Positions 17,170 to 25,327 are shown, counted from the stretch's first letter. The stretch: 64,000 nucleotides of DNA from Flavobacterium azizsancarii (GCF_027980145.1 NZ_JAMZNK010000030.1:1-64000); one strand, 5' to 3'. The notes: generated by a model from the sequence alone, not told the origin. Program-made: numbers and translations.

Positions 17170-19272
17170 TTAAAACTTCAAAGTCAATCCTGCCAGGAAA
17201 TTAATTCCTGCCTGCGGATAATAGGACGGATAAATATCCCACATTGCTCCGTTTGAAACATATTTTTTATCCAGAATATTATTTACTAAACCGGTAATCA
17301 TAATTGATTTAAAAATAGATTTTGGTTTTATTTCGTAAGATATATTCAAATCGTTTACAAAGTAATCTGCTAGTTTAGCTGCAGGCAATTCGATATTGTT
17401 CATGTATTGTTCTCCAACATATTTTTGTAATAAAGAAATATGAAAATTCTCCATTGGACTATACACAATAATATTTCCGGCAATAACATTTGGCGAATAA
17501 GCAATATCCGTTGTTCCGTAGTATTGTCCTTCGACAGCAAGATCAACATTTTTATTACTGCTTAAAGTGAAGTTTGGTCTAAGAAGGAATTTTTCAGAAA
17601 GTTTTATTGTCGCATCAACTTCAAATCCTAAACGGTAACTTTTTTCAGTATTAGCACGTATTGGAGCTCCAACATCATCTAATCTTCCGGTTAAAATCAA
17701 CTGATCTTTATAGCCCATATAGTAGAAATTAGAATTCAATTGAAATTTCTCTGAATTGAATCTCCAGCCTAATTCAAAATCATTTAATTTTTCAGGTTTC
17801 ACATTTCCGCCTTCATAATCGGTTCTGTTAGGTTCACGATTAGCACGTGCGTAAGAAAAGTAAAGTGTGTTCTTTTGATTGATTTCGTAATTTAAACCTG
17901 CTTTTGGATTAAAGAAATTGAATGTATCATCAACTATTCCTGTTTCTTTACTATTGGCTTTATATTGTACTCTTCTGTATTGCAAATCACCGTAAAAACT
18001 TAATTTTTCAGTAAACTGATAATTTGCTTTTGCAAAAATATTTCCATCTGTTTTTGTCGAATAATCATCGTAATAATGATCTCCTAATTCAGACTGAGAA
18101 GCATATCTGGCCCAGATTACTTTTCCGTAATGATCGCCTTCGTATTTATTCCAGCCTCCGCCTAAGATAACGTCTAGTTTTTCGTCTTTATACTTTACTG
18201 AAAAAGTCGTTCCGTAGAAATCATTGTCTAACCATTTCTGACGAATTAAATCTGTTTCTGAAATAGTTCCAACCGGAGCTAAATTGTACTCAGACATAAC
18301 AGCATCTTCTTTGTAGTTTTCAAAGTAACCTTTTCCTTTTGTATAATGAAGGGCTAAATTTGTGCTCCATTTATCAGAAAATGATTCGCTCCAATGCAAC
18401 TGATAATGGTTCTGATCATAATTATCCGTTTCATTATCATAATAACGAATATTTCCTGCTTCGTCTGTATATTCTCCTGCAGAATTATAAGTACGATCTG
18501 AATTTAGTTTTTCAGCATCAATTCCGTTCCAGGATTGATATGTTTTTTGTGTTCCGCCAAAAACCAAGGCTTTAATTAAGGTAGTTTTTCCAACATAAGT
18601 TCCTTGCAGAAAATAGGATTTCAGGTCTGAACTGGCGCGATCTACATAACCATCAGACTTAATGGTAGACAAACGTCCTGCCAACTCAAAATGATCGTTT
18701 AATAAACCTGTACTGAATTTTACCGTATTTTTATTTGAATTGAAACTACCATAAGAACTGGAAATTTCTCCTGTTGGTTTTGAAGCATAACTATCTGTAA
18801 GCATATTTAAACTCGCACCAAACGCTCCGGAACCATTTGTCGAAGTTCCTACACCGCGCTGTAACTGCAGACTTTCTACAGATGAGGCAAAATCCGGCAT
18901 ATTTACCCAAAATGTTCCCTGACTTTCAGAATCGTTATAAGGAATTCCGTTGATCGTTACGTTTACTCTTGTAGCATCACTACCACGAACTCTGATCCCG
19001 GTATACCCTATTCCGCCTCCCGCATCAGAAGTAGTAACAACAGATGGTAAATAATTCATTAGAACAGGGATATCCTGTCCGAGATTTCTAAATTTAATTT
19101 CTTTTTTATCCATATTACTAAATGTAACCGGAGTTTTTGCAGTAACACGAACTGCTGAAACTAACACATCATCAAGTTTATTGACTTTGGTTGAATCTTG
19201 TTCCTGTGAAATAGAAGAAAGAGAATAGAGGAAAGAAAATAGAATAAAGAAAATAGATTTGGTTCTGTCCAT
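17170..19272 (-). CDS. TonB-dependent outer-membrane receptor, thiamine-regulated
   Basis: This outer-membrane beta-barrel has a TonB box/plug region (LDDVLVSAVRVTAKTPVTF; plug QDIPVLMNYLPSVVTTSDAGGG) and a C-terminal barrel ending in ...GLTLKF with the terminal Phe. Because a TPP riboswitch lies directly upstream on the same strand, it most likely imports thiamine or a precursor. I start at 19272 (MDRTKSIFFILFSFLYSLSS), giving 700 residues and a proper signal peptide. A start at 19332 would add 20 residues encoded by an intergenic repeat. The signal-peptide codons derive from a purine-rich repeat that also occurs at 7093-7176. Confidence 0.9.
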   Translation of the reverse strand: MDRTKSIFFILFSFLYSLSSISQEQDSTKVNKLDDVLVSAVRVTAKTPVTFSNMDKKEIKFRNLGQDIPVLMNYLPSVVTTSDAGGGIGYTGIRVRGSDATRVNVTINGIPYNDSESQGTFWVNMPDFASSVESLQLQRGVGTSTNGSGAFGASLNMLTDSYASKPTGEISSSYGSFNSNKNTVKFSTGLLNDHFELAGRLSTIKSDGYVDRASSDLKSYFLQGTYVGKTTLIKALVFGGTQKTYQSWNGIDAEKLNSDRTYNSAGEYTDEAGNIRYYDNETDNYDQNHYQLHWSESFSDKWSTNLALHYTKGKGYFENYKEDAVMSEYNLAPVGTISETDLIRQKWLDNDFYGTTFSVKYKDEKLDVILGGGWNKYEGDHYGKVIWARYASQSELGDHYYDDYSTKTDGNIFAKANYQFTEKLSFYGDLQYRRVQYKANSKETGIVDDTFNFFNPKAGLNYEINQKNTLYFSYARANREPNRTDYEGGNVKPEKLNDFELGWRFNSEKFQLNSNFYYMGYKDQLILTGRLDDVGAPIRANTEKSYRLGFEVDATIKLSEKFLLRPNFTLSSNKNVDLAVEGQYYGTTDIAYSPNVIAGNIIVYSPMENFHISLLQKYVGEQYMNNIELPAAKLADYFVNDLNISYEIKPKSIFKSIMITGLVNNILDKKYVSNGAMWDIYPSYYPQAGINFLAGLTLKF

Positions 19273-19427
19273 TTTTTGAACCTTAGAACCTTTGCAACTT
19301 AGTACCTCAGTACCTTTAATAATAGTTTTCATTCGTAAAGAATTACGAATAAAAGGGGGAATTATTCTTTGTTAAATTAATAAATGTTTCACGACAAAAT
19401 ATAGTGTGCACGCTAAAATTGTCGTTT

Positions 19428-19505
19428 ATTTCCCTTAGCGACATTACTCGCTCAGGTTCGTTGGGTATGATCTCAGCTCGTTATTTAGAGCACCCCTTTG
19501 AGACA
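19428..19505 (-). ncRNA. TPP riboswitch upstream of the TonB receptor
   Basis: On the minus strand the aptamer reads AAAGGGGTGCTC, GCTGAGATCATACCC, AACGAACCTGAGCGAGTAATG and CGCTAAGGGAA, the same conserved blocks as at 4740-4821. It lies about 155 bases ahead of the chosen receptor start. It indicates that receptor expression falls when thiamine pyrophosphate is plentiful. Confidence 0.95.
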
Positions 19506-19508
19506 GTG

Positions 19509-19537
19509 CAAATGTAGTGTTAAAAAACAAATTCCAA
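19509..19537 (-). promoter_or_regulatory. Promoter of the riboswitch-TonB receptor unit
   Basis: On the minus strand, TTG (19535-19537) is followed after 18 bases by TACATTTG (19509-19516), matching the Bacteroidota -33/-7 consensus. Transcription would begin just before the TPP aptamer. Confidence 0.65.
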
Positions 19538-19590
19538 AAATTAAATTCAAAATTCCAAAACTTCATTCTAAATACCTTATAATTAGAACT

Positions 19591-19995
19591 TTAACTTAAA
19601 TCAGGTTTCTTACGAGATTGTTTTCTATCAGAAATATTCTTTTTGTCTTTGATTCGTTTTTTGATAACTGATTTGGGAATCTTAGTTGCTTTACGGACTT
19701 TAGGAACAAATAATCCTTTTTTGATTATTTCCAGAAAACGCTTTATGACAATATCTTTGTTTTTTAGCTGGCTCCTGTCTTCATCACAATTTAAGATAAG
19801 GATATTTTCCGTTGTCAAACGCGATGCAATATTAGTTAGCAAAAGCAATTTTTCTTCTTCAGATAAAGCTTGCGAAGTATTTAGATCAAAAGTCAAGACT
19901 ACTTTTGACGAAACCTTGTTTACGTTTTGTCCGCCTGCACCACTACTTCTAACGGCTTTAAAACTTAGCTCTGATATGATTTTTTCGATATCCAT
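19591..19995 (-). CDS. arfB: Peptidyl-tRNA hydrolase ArfB-like (RF-1 domain)
   Basis: This is a ribosome-rescue factor that hydrolyses peptidyl-tRNA on stalled ribosomes. The 134-residue protein has the GGQ motif at residues 21-23 within VRSSGAGGQNVNKVSSKV, and a basic C-terminal tail rich in Lys and Arg (KKRIKDKKN, RKQSRKKPD) that would insert in the empty mRNA channel. Its ATG overlaps the stop of the upstream kinase-DUF4301 gene by one base, so the two are in one operon. No functional link to that gene is evident. Confidence 0.92.
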   Translation of the reverse strand: MDIEKIISELSFKAVRSSGAGGQNVNKVSSKVVLTFDLNTSQALSEEEKLLLLTNIASRLTTENILILNCDEDRSQLKNKDIVIKRFLEIIKKGLFVPKVRKATKIPKSVIKKRIKDKKNISDRKQSRKKPDLS

Positions 19996-22109
19996 TATTG
20001 TGGTTGATGTGCTGCTTTTAATAAATCGTTTACTGTTTTCACCGGATTAAAAGTAATCAATGGTACTGCCACAAAAATGGTTAACCAATTTGCCATTGCA
20101 CCATTCCATAATCCAGGCAATTCATAGCTTTTTACTATTTCTCCGTCAACACTTTTCTCCACTATAAAACCTGCTTTCTGATCTACAAATTGCAGTAAAT
20201 CAAACTTCTCATTTTTATAATTTTTAATACCGCAAACCAAATCAACCGGATTAAAATGGGTTGCTTCGGCTAAAATGTCCTGCTGCTTTTTATTTGATAA
20301 ATCGACCTGGGAAGTTTCTACTATCTGCAAGGAAACTCCGCCTTTAGAATTCCTTACCCAAAATGGGCCTCCCCCGGGTTCCCCTTCATTTTTTACCATT
20401 CCGCAAACCCTGATTGGTCTGTCTAACAATTCTTTTATCTTACTGATTTTGTTTTCAACAGTAAACTTATTAAAATCACTATTTAATTCAATGTTGAGCT
20501 TCTGCATTAAAAAAGCAACAATTTCTTCGATATTTTTTTCTTTTATTTCCTGCTTTTCAATAGCATTCAAATAACTAAAAACCTGTTGCTGTACTTCAAG
20601 CAAAACTCCTGCTAAAGCTTTTTTATATAACTCGATTTTATCAATATGATTTTGAATTACATTGTCTATATTTTTTATAAAAATAATATCTGAATCGAGT
20701 TCTTTCAAATTCTCAATTAGCGCTCCATGACCTCCGGGCCTAAATACCAAATTATTATTTTTATCTCTAATTGGTTTGTTTTTTTCATCTACAGAAATAG
20801 AATCTGTACTTTTATTTTGATAGGAATAACTAATATTTATCTGACTCCCTGATGCTTTTTCTACTTTTTTCTTAAGTACCTCAACTTCATTTTCAAATAG
20901 ACTCTGATGTGCTTCTGAGACTGTAAAATGCAAATTAGAAACTTGATTTGATGTTGCATAATGCACACATTCATTCAAATGTTCTTCGATTGGGTTTGCT
21001 ATATGTGTTTTATATTTATGAAATGGCAATACTGCTTTTGGCTTATTTGCAAAATCAAAATAATCTGGTGACAATAAAGTTTTTATAAAATAATAGTTTT
21101 TATAATCTCTGTCTAAAGTTTCAAAATCGGGATAAATTTCTCTAAGCTTTTTATCTATACTTTCAAAAAACGGAAATTTATCGAGCGCTACGATAAAAAT
21201 AGACAGATTGCTGTCTTTTTTTCTATTGATATAAGCGTTTATTGTTTCTTTTTCAATGTCGAAATCCTTCAGAAAAGCAGTTAAAAACTTAAACATTCTA
21301 CTTGCTGCACCAGAGGCCGGCACAAACTTTTTTAGTTTAAGTTTCTCTTTCTGAAGATCAAAAAAATGAGCCTTTTCTTTGAATTCAGCTTCTGACAAAC
21401 TCAAAATTCCGTTATTAATAGTTGCCGGACTTATTAAATTAGCTTTTGCAATTCCGTTTTTAAAAATTTCTAACTGACTCACTATTTTATCATAAGGAAT
21501 TCCATGATTGTATATCTGAACAAAATCAGCTGACGAAATACCATGCTGTTTTGCAATCGACAAATTATCGATAATTGCTGTCGCTTTTGCCAAACGGCTT
21601 TCTTTATTACCTGAAAGTGTTATAAATGGCTTTTTTGCATCAATTAAAGATTGTTTAAAAACTGAAAAAACAGTTTCCCTGCCATCCGAAGTATCTCTGA
21701 TATCGTCTTTTTCCCAAGGAACATCTATATCTGTAAGGAAAAACAAATCGTAATCATGTTCTAGTGCGGCTTCGTTTAAAAGTGGATCACAGAAACCATA
21801 ATACATCTCAGAAAAAACTTTGGTAACCATTAAATTAGTATCAGAAAACAAATATTTTTTTGCTGAAGCAAGTTTTCTGTTTTCTAATGCAACCTGACCA
21901 TAGGCAATAGGCATCATATCATCAGCAACACAAATATGCTGATTCTCTTCCCATTTTTCCTGCAAATAATCACGTGCAAATTCAGGAACCCATTCCGTCA
22001 CATAATATTCTGCAAGTTGTTTTGCCAATGTCGTTTTTCCTGTACTTTCAGGACCAAACAAAGCAATTTTTATGATAGCTGTTTTTTGCTGTCTAAGATT
22101 TTTCTCCAT
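19995..22109 (-). CDS. Fusion of NadR-type kinase domain with DUF4301
   Basis: The 704-residue protein starts with a P-loop kinase of the ribosylnicotinamide kinase type, residues about 12-190: GPESTGKTTLAKQLAEYY, then WVPEFARDYL, SDTNLMVTKV and a DIDVPWEKDDIRD stretch. From about residue 200 onward it matches DUF4301, with FVPASGAASRMFK, FRPGGHGALIENL and NEGEPGGGPFW, which resembles nucleotidyl-transferase glycine-rich loops. I start at 22109; upstream sequence overlaps pnuC and lacks family similarity. It overlaps pnuC by 40 bases and abuts arfB. The kinase could phosphorylate the vitamin brought in by the PnuC-type transporter; nicotinamide riboside is the first candidate. Confidence 0.8.
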   Translation of the reverse strand: MEKNLRQQKTAIIKIALFGPESTGKTTLAKQLAEYYVTEWVPEFARDYLQEKWEENQHICVADDMMPIAYGQVALENRKLASAKKYLFSDTNLMVTKVFSEMYYGFCDPLLNEAALEHDYDLFFLTDIDVPWEKDDIRDTSDGRETVFSVFKQSLIDAKKPFITLSGNKESRLAKATAIIDNLSIAKQHGISSADFVQIYNHGIPYDKIVSQLEIFKNGIAKANLISPATINNGILSLSEAEFKEKAHFFDLQKEKLKLKKFVPASGAASRMFKFLTAFLKDFDIEKETINAYINRKKDSNLSIFIVALDKFPFFESIDKKLREIYPDFETLDRDYKNYYFIKTLLSPDYFDFANKPKAVLPFHKYKTHIANPIEEHLNECVHYATSNQVSNLHFTVSEAHQSLFENEVEVLKKKVEKASGSQINISYSYQNKSTDSISVDEKNKPIRDKNNNLVFRPGGHGALIENLKELDSDIIFIKNIDNVIQNHIDKIELYKKALAGVLLEVQQQVFSYLNAIEKQEIKEKNIEEIVAFLMQKLNIELNSDFNKFTVENKISKIKELLDRPIRVCGMVKNEGEPGGGPFWVRNSKGGVSLQIVETSQVDLSNKKQQDILAEATHFNPVDLVCGIKNYKNEKFDLLQFVDQKAGFIVEKSVDGEIVKSYELPGLWNGAMANWLTIFVAVPLITFNPVKTVNDLLKAAHQPQ

Positions 22110-22693
22110 TCTAAATAAGCTGAAATAGCCAAAATTGTAAAAATTAAATATTGTAGCGACAACATCCCTAAGCCGCGATACGCATAAAGAGGCACTACAA
22201 TAATATCGCCAATAATCCAAAGTGTCCAGTTTTCGATTTTTTTCTTGGCCATGTACCACATTCCTGCAAAAAATATTCCTGACGAAATCATGTCTACATA
22301 ATTGTCTTTGTGGATCTCGTAATCAAAATATTTATAAATTCCGAAAACTACAAAAACGGTTACAAAGAACAGTAAAATTCCGATTATTTTTTCATTAAAA
22401 TTAGTTCTCGTAATCGGTAAATTATCTTCTAGAGCTCCTCCTTTTGACCACATATACCAACCGTAAATACTCATAATCGAGAAGTATCCATTAATAATCA
22501 TATCACCAATATAACCCGCAATATATAATAGATAAACAGATATTACCGTGGCAATTAAACCTGTTGGATATACCCAAATATTTTCTTTTTTAGCAAACCA
22601 GACACTCAAAATTCCACAAACAAAAACTAAGAACTCTAAAGCAATATGCCATAAAGGAGCATTTTTGTAACTTTCAAGAAAAAAATCTATCAT
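22070..22693 (-). CDS. pnuC: PnuC-family vitamin nucleoside transporter
   Basis: The 207-residue membrane protein has about seven hydrophobic segments and typical PnuC features: the SVWFAKKENIWVYPTGLI stretch, the W-rich IYGWYMWSKGG motif and NWTLWIIGDIIVVPLYAYRGL near the end. PnuC imports nicotinamide riboside, trapped by a NadR-type kinase, which is encoded next here. In Bacteroidota the related PnuT imports thiamine, and a thiamine-regulated receptor lies 2.8 kb downstream, so the substrate is not certain. The riboswitch at 19428 lies downstream of this gene and cannot control it. Confidence 0.85.
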   Translation of the reverse strand: MIDFFLESYKNAPLWHIALEFLVFVCGILSVWFAKKENIWVYPTGLIATVISVYLLYIAGYIGDMIINGYFSIMSIYGWYMWSKGGALEDNLPITRTNFNEKIIGILLFFVTVFVVFGIYKYFDYEIHKDNYVDMISSGIFFAGMWYMAKKKIENWTLWIIGDIIVVPLYAYRGLGMLSLQYLIFTILAISAYLEWRKILDSKKQLS

Positions 22694-22805
22694 TGGATTT
22701 CGTCGTTTTTGGTTTGTTCTTATAGTGGCCGTAAAAGTAAAAGTTTTTTAATCCCGAAGAACTATTTTGAATAAATTATATTTGTACTAACGCTAAAACC
22801 AAATT

Positions 22806-23402
22806 ATGATTGCAATTGAGGTGTTGGAAAAATATGGAGCCCTGAAAAAATCTTTCGATAAAAGTGAGATTATTTTTGAAGAAGGCAATCTTCCAACGCA
22901 CTATTACCAAATTATTTCCGGCGAAATCAAAATGAGTAATTATAATGATGATGGCCGTGAATTTATTCAGGGTATTTTTTATAAAGACCAGTCTTTTGGT
23001 GAACCACCATTATTCTTAAATCAAAATTATCCGGCCAATGCTATTGCTGTTGAAAATTCAGAGGTTCTTTTATTGCCCAAAAATAAGTTCATGAAATTGC
23101 TGGAAGAAAATCCAAAAGTCAGCATTAAGATAATAGAGAATTTAGCGCAGCGATTGTATTATAAATCAGTTATGGCCGCCGAAATGTCTACGCAAGAACC
23201 GGAGCATCGGGTTTTAAAATTAATTGACCACGGAATTGCTTATTTTAATTTTAAAAAAGAGGAAAACGGTTACCTCATCAATTTTACCAGACAACAAATT
23301 GGAGACTTAACGGGTTTACGTGTTGAAACGGTGATCAGAACGATTAAATCTTTAGAAAAAAAGGGTGTTCTTAAAATTATAAACAGAAAAGTATACCGAT
23401 AA
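22806..23402 (+). CDS. Crp/Fnr family transcriptional regulator
   Basis: The 198-residue protein has an N-terminal cyclic-nucleotide-binding-type beta-roll (residues 20-115) and a C-terminal winged HTH, with recognition region FTRQQIGDLTGLRVETVIRTIKSL. No cysteine cluster of the FNR type is present, and the phosphate-binding cassette of true cAMP receptors is not obvious, so the effector is unknown. A TATATTTG box lies at 22777-22784. The next two genes encode a membrane protein and a truncated globin, preceded by a symmetric site of Crp/Fnr type, which suggests they are its targets. Confidence 0.9.
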   Translation: MIAIEVLEKYGALKKSFDKSEIIFEEGNLPTHYYQIISGEIKMSNYNDDGREFIQGIFYKDQSFGEPPLFLNQNYPANAIAVENSEVLLLPKNKFMKLLEENPKVSIKIIENLAQRLYYKSVMAAEMSTQEPEHRVLKLIDHGIAYFNFKKEENGYLINFTRQQIGDLTGLRVETVIRTIKSLEKKGVLKIINRKVYR

Positions 23403-23415
23403 AAAAGTTCTTGTT

Positions 23416-23433
23416 TTATGATTTTAATCATAA
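23416..23433. promoter_or_regulatory. Candidate Crp/Fnr-type operator
   Basis: TTATGATTTTAATCATAA is a perfect inverted repeat of 8 + 2 + 8 bases. Its core TGAT-N4-ATCA matches the half-site and spacing of FNR-like regulators. It is centred at 23424.5, about 42 bases upstream of the start site predicted from the TACCTTTG box. Confidence 0.7.
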
Positions 23434-23454
23434 ATAGGAGCTCTAAAGTGCTTG

Positions 23455-23462
23455 TACCTTTG
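23455..23462 (+). promoter_or_regulatory. -7 box of the membrane protein-globin promoter
   Basis: TACCTTTG fits TAnnTTTG exactly. No TTG is found at the -33 position, which is instead close to the operator at 23416-23433. This is the arrangement expected of an activator-dependent promoter. Confidence 0.65.
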
Positions 23463-23482
23463 TTACTCTAAAAACAAATATT

Positions 23483-23770
23483 ATGACACTTTATCAAACA
23501 ACATTCGAAAATTTCAATAAAAACTATATGGGTTCTGCAGCAATGGCTGTTATTGGTCAAAGCTGTTTAGGTGGCGCCGCTGCAATGTATATCCTTTCTC
23601 ATGGAACCTCTATTGGACAAATGATTCAATTGGCAATTATCGTATTGGCTTGTGTTTTTGCCAACACTTCAATTTTAGCACAGATGAAACACAAAGTGGT
23701 TTTTAACCTTATTATTTTAAGTGCTTTATTAAGTGTTTTACTTATATTTCTGAATAGTTTTGTACTATGA
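23483..23770 (+). CDS. Small membrane protein of unknown function
   Basis: The 95-residue protein has three hydrophobic segments, near residues 17-39, 46-66 and 71-94, with few charged residues. I do not recognise the family. Its stop overlaps the start of the globin gene by 4 bases, so the pair is translationally coupled. The Crp/Fnr-type operator and the -7 box lie directly upstream. A role next to a haem protein in gas or redox response is plausible but inferred only from context. Confidence 0.75.
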   Translation: MTLYQTTFENFNKNYMGSAAMAVIGQSCLGGAAAMYILSHGTSIGQMIQLAIIVLACVFANTSILAQMKHKVVFNLIILSALLSVLLIFLNSFVL

Positions 23771-24174
23771 GAAAACAAATAGAAAACAGAGCTGATATCT
23801 CATTTTTAGTCCATCAGTTTTATGCTAAAATAAGAGCCGATGAAGAAATTGGCTTTTATTTTAATACCATGATTAAGGATTGGGATGCCCATCTTGAAAA
23901 GCTGACTGATTTTTGGGAAACTAATCTATTTGCAGTAAAAAAATACAAAGGCAATCCGCATGCGGTACACAATGAAGTTGATGCTCATTTTGAGAGCAAA
24001 ATTACCTCTAACGAATTTGGGATATGGCTGAACTATTGGTTCCAGACTCTTAACGAACATTTTGAAGGTGAGAATGTAGAAACGCTAAAACGTCGTGCCA
24101 GAAAAATGGGAACTTTTTTGTTTATGAGTATGTTTGAACACAGAAAGAAGATCGCGGAAGCCTCAACGGAATAA
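23767..24174 (+). CDS. Group III truncated haemoglobin
   Basis: The 135-residue protein matches group III truncated globins: FLVHQFYAKIRADEEIGFYF in the B/C helix region, LEKLTDFWETNLF in the E helix, then HAVHNEVDAHF with the candidate proximal His, and WLNYWFQTLNEHFEGE. These globins bind O2 or NO and are often found with FNR-type regulators. It overlaps the small membrane protein gene by 4 bases. The upstream Crp/Fnr-like operator suggests control by oxygen, NO or redox state. Confidence 0.92.
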   Translation: MRKQIENRADISFLVHQFYAKIRADEEIGFYFNTMIKDWDAHLEKLTDFWETNLFAVKKYKGNPHAVHNEVDAHFESKITSNEFGIWLNYWFQTLNEHFEGENVETLKRRARKMGTFLFMSMFEHRKKIAEASTE

Positions 24175-24191
24175 AACATTAACAAACTGTT

Positions 24192-24294
24192 TGTCATTTC
24201 GACGCAAGGAGAAATCACACTAGAAATTCGACAAAGATTAGTAAATTTAGGTACAGAATTACACGTGTGATTTCTCCCTTCGATCGAAATGACA
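24192..24294. repeat. 103-bp inverted-repeat element, copy 3
   Basis: It starts TGTCATTTCGACGCAAGGAG and ends GATCGAAATGACA. The inner arms AAATCACAC and GTGTGATTT are the same as in copy 2, while the central roughly 40 bases differ. It lies between the convergent globin and phosphopantetheinyl transferase genes. Confidence 0.85.
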
Positions 24295-24346
24295 AGATTG
24301 TGTTTTACCTAACTCGTCGAGTAATTTGGAATTTATTTATTGGGAT

Positions 24347-25006
24347 TTAAAAAACCTGTTTTTCAAAAGCATACACTAAAGTAAAGTCCTGTCCTGAAGT
24401 ATCTGATTTAATCTCTTTGTAATGCACATCAAAATCTACTACCAAATCATTAAAATGCAAACTTGCTTCTGTTTGATTTTTATCTAACGAAAAAGCATTT
24501 ACTCTGATATGATCCTTGAAACTGATTCCTTTTTCGTTTCTGATTTTAAAGATCGCTTCTTTTGCTCCCCAAATTACAGTAAGCTCCTTAATATAATTGG
24601 TTGTGTTTTGAGTATTGAGATAACTATTTTCAGTATCTACAAATTTATCAGCGATTCTTAAGATTTTCTCACGTTGCAATTCCATGTCGATTCCTACGGT
24701 TTCGTCACTAATTATAATTGCTGCAAAATCGTGGGAATGTGTAATCGAAATATGATTGTGACAATTAAAATAAGGTTTCCCAAATTCGTCATAATGCATT
24801 TCGTGGTCTGTAAAACCCATTTCCTGTATCAACATACGAACGCTCAAAAAAGCACGCTGGTGCATTTGAGACTTCATTCCGTTAAGTCTTTGCTGCGTTT
24901 TTTCTTTTAACACTACTTTGCCCAATAACTCCTCAAATGATTCTGTTATGTGCCAAACTAAGATTTTGGTAGTTGCGTTGAATTGTATGGTTTGAAATAA
25001 AGGCAT
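24347..25006 (-). CDS. 4'-phosphopantetheinyl transferase superfamily protein
   Basis: This enzyme transfers phosphopantetheine from CoA to a serine of carrier proteins. The 219-residue protein has the two signature motifs VGIDMELQREK (Mg-binding Asp and Glu) and WGAKEAIFKI, separated by about 45 residues as in the family, and the SITHSHDFAAIII segment. The size and two-half architecture point to the Sfp/EntD-like group rather than the trimeric AcpS group. No carrier protein or synthase is encoded nearby, so its partner lies elsewhere. Confidence 0.9.
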   Translation of the reverse strand: MPLFQTIQFNATTKILVWHITESFEELLGKVVLKEKTQQRLNGMKSQMHQRAFLSVRMLIQEMGFTDHEMHYDEFGKPYFNCHNHISITHSHDFAAIIISDETVGIDMELQREKILRIADKFVDTENSYLNTQNTTNYIKELTVIWGAKEAIFKIRNEKGISFKDHIRVNAFSLDKNQTEASLHFNDLVVDFDVHYKEIKSDTSGQDFTLVYAFEKQVF

Positions 25007-25083
25007 TCTTTTTTAATTATGAATTATGAGTTTTAAGTTATGAATTATTTTCCGGATTTGAAAACTGAACTTCTTATTTAACG

Positions 25084-25180
25084 TCTGGTGTTTCTAGCCC
25101 TGATGGGAGCGGCATCCTTTTTCTTCCGCGGCAGCGGAAGGAAAAGATATAGCGGACAGCAGGAAATAGCTCCTAACTTT
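25084..25180 (-). ncRNA. Structured intergenic element, possible ncRNA or repeat
   Basis: Within the 320-bp gene-free stretch 25007-25327, this segment contains a hairpin CTTCCGC-GGCA-GCGGAAG extended by TTTTTC/GAAAA pairing, enclosed by GGAGC/GCTCC. Flanking blocks GATGGGAGCGGCATCC and ATATAGCGGACAGCAGG are, from memory, repeated almost unchanged in many Flavobacterium genomes. It could be a structured RNA or a mobile repeat. The strand is a guess. Confidence 0.5.
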
Positions 25181-25327
25181 TAATATCATCTTATAATAAG
25201 TAAATTATTTAGCTAAAGTTCAAAAGATTAAGAAATTAAACATTTCACAAATCTTATGGAAAGTAGTCAGAATTAAAAACCTATTCCGTAAATTTGCAAA
25301 AATTTTACAATTACAAATATACTATAA

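Noticed and set aside
22110..22259. Upstream extension of the kinase-DUF4301 frame
   Set aside because: It lies inside the pnuC coding region and reads as antisense-like composition. The P-loop kinase begins right after the Met at 22109.
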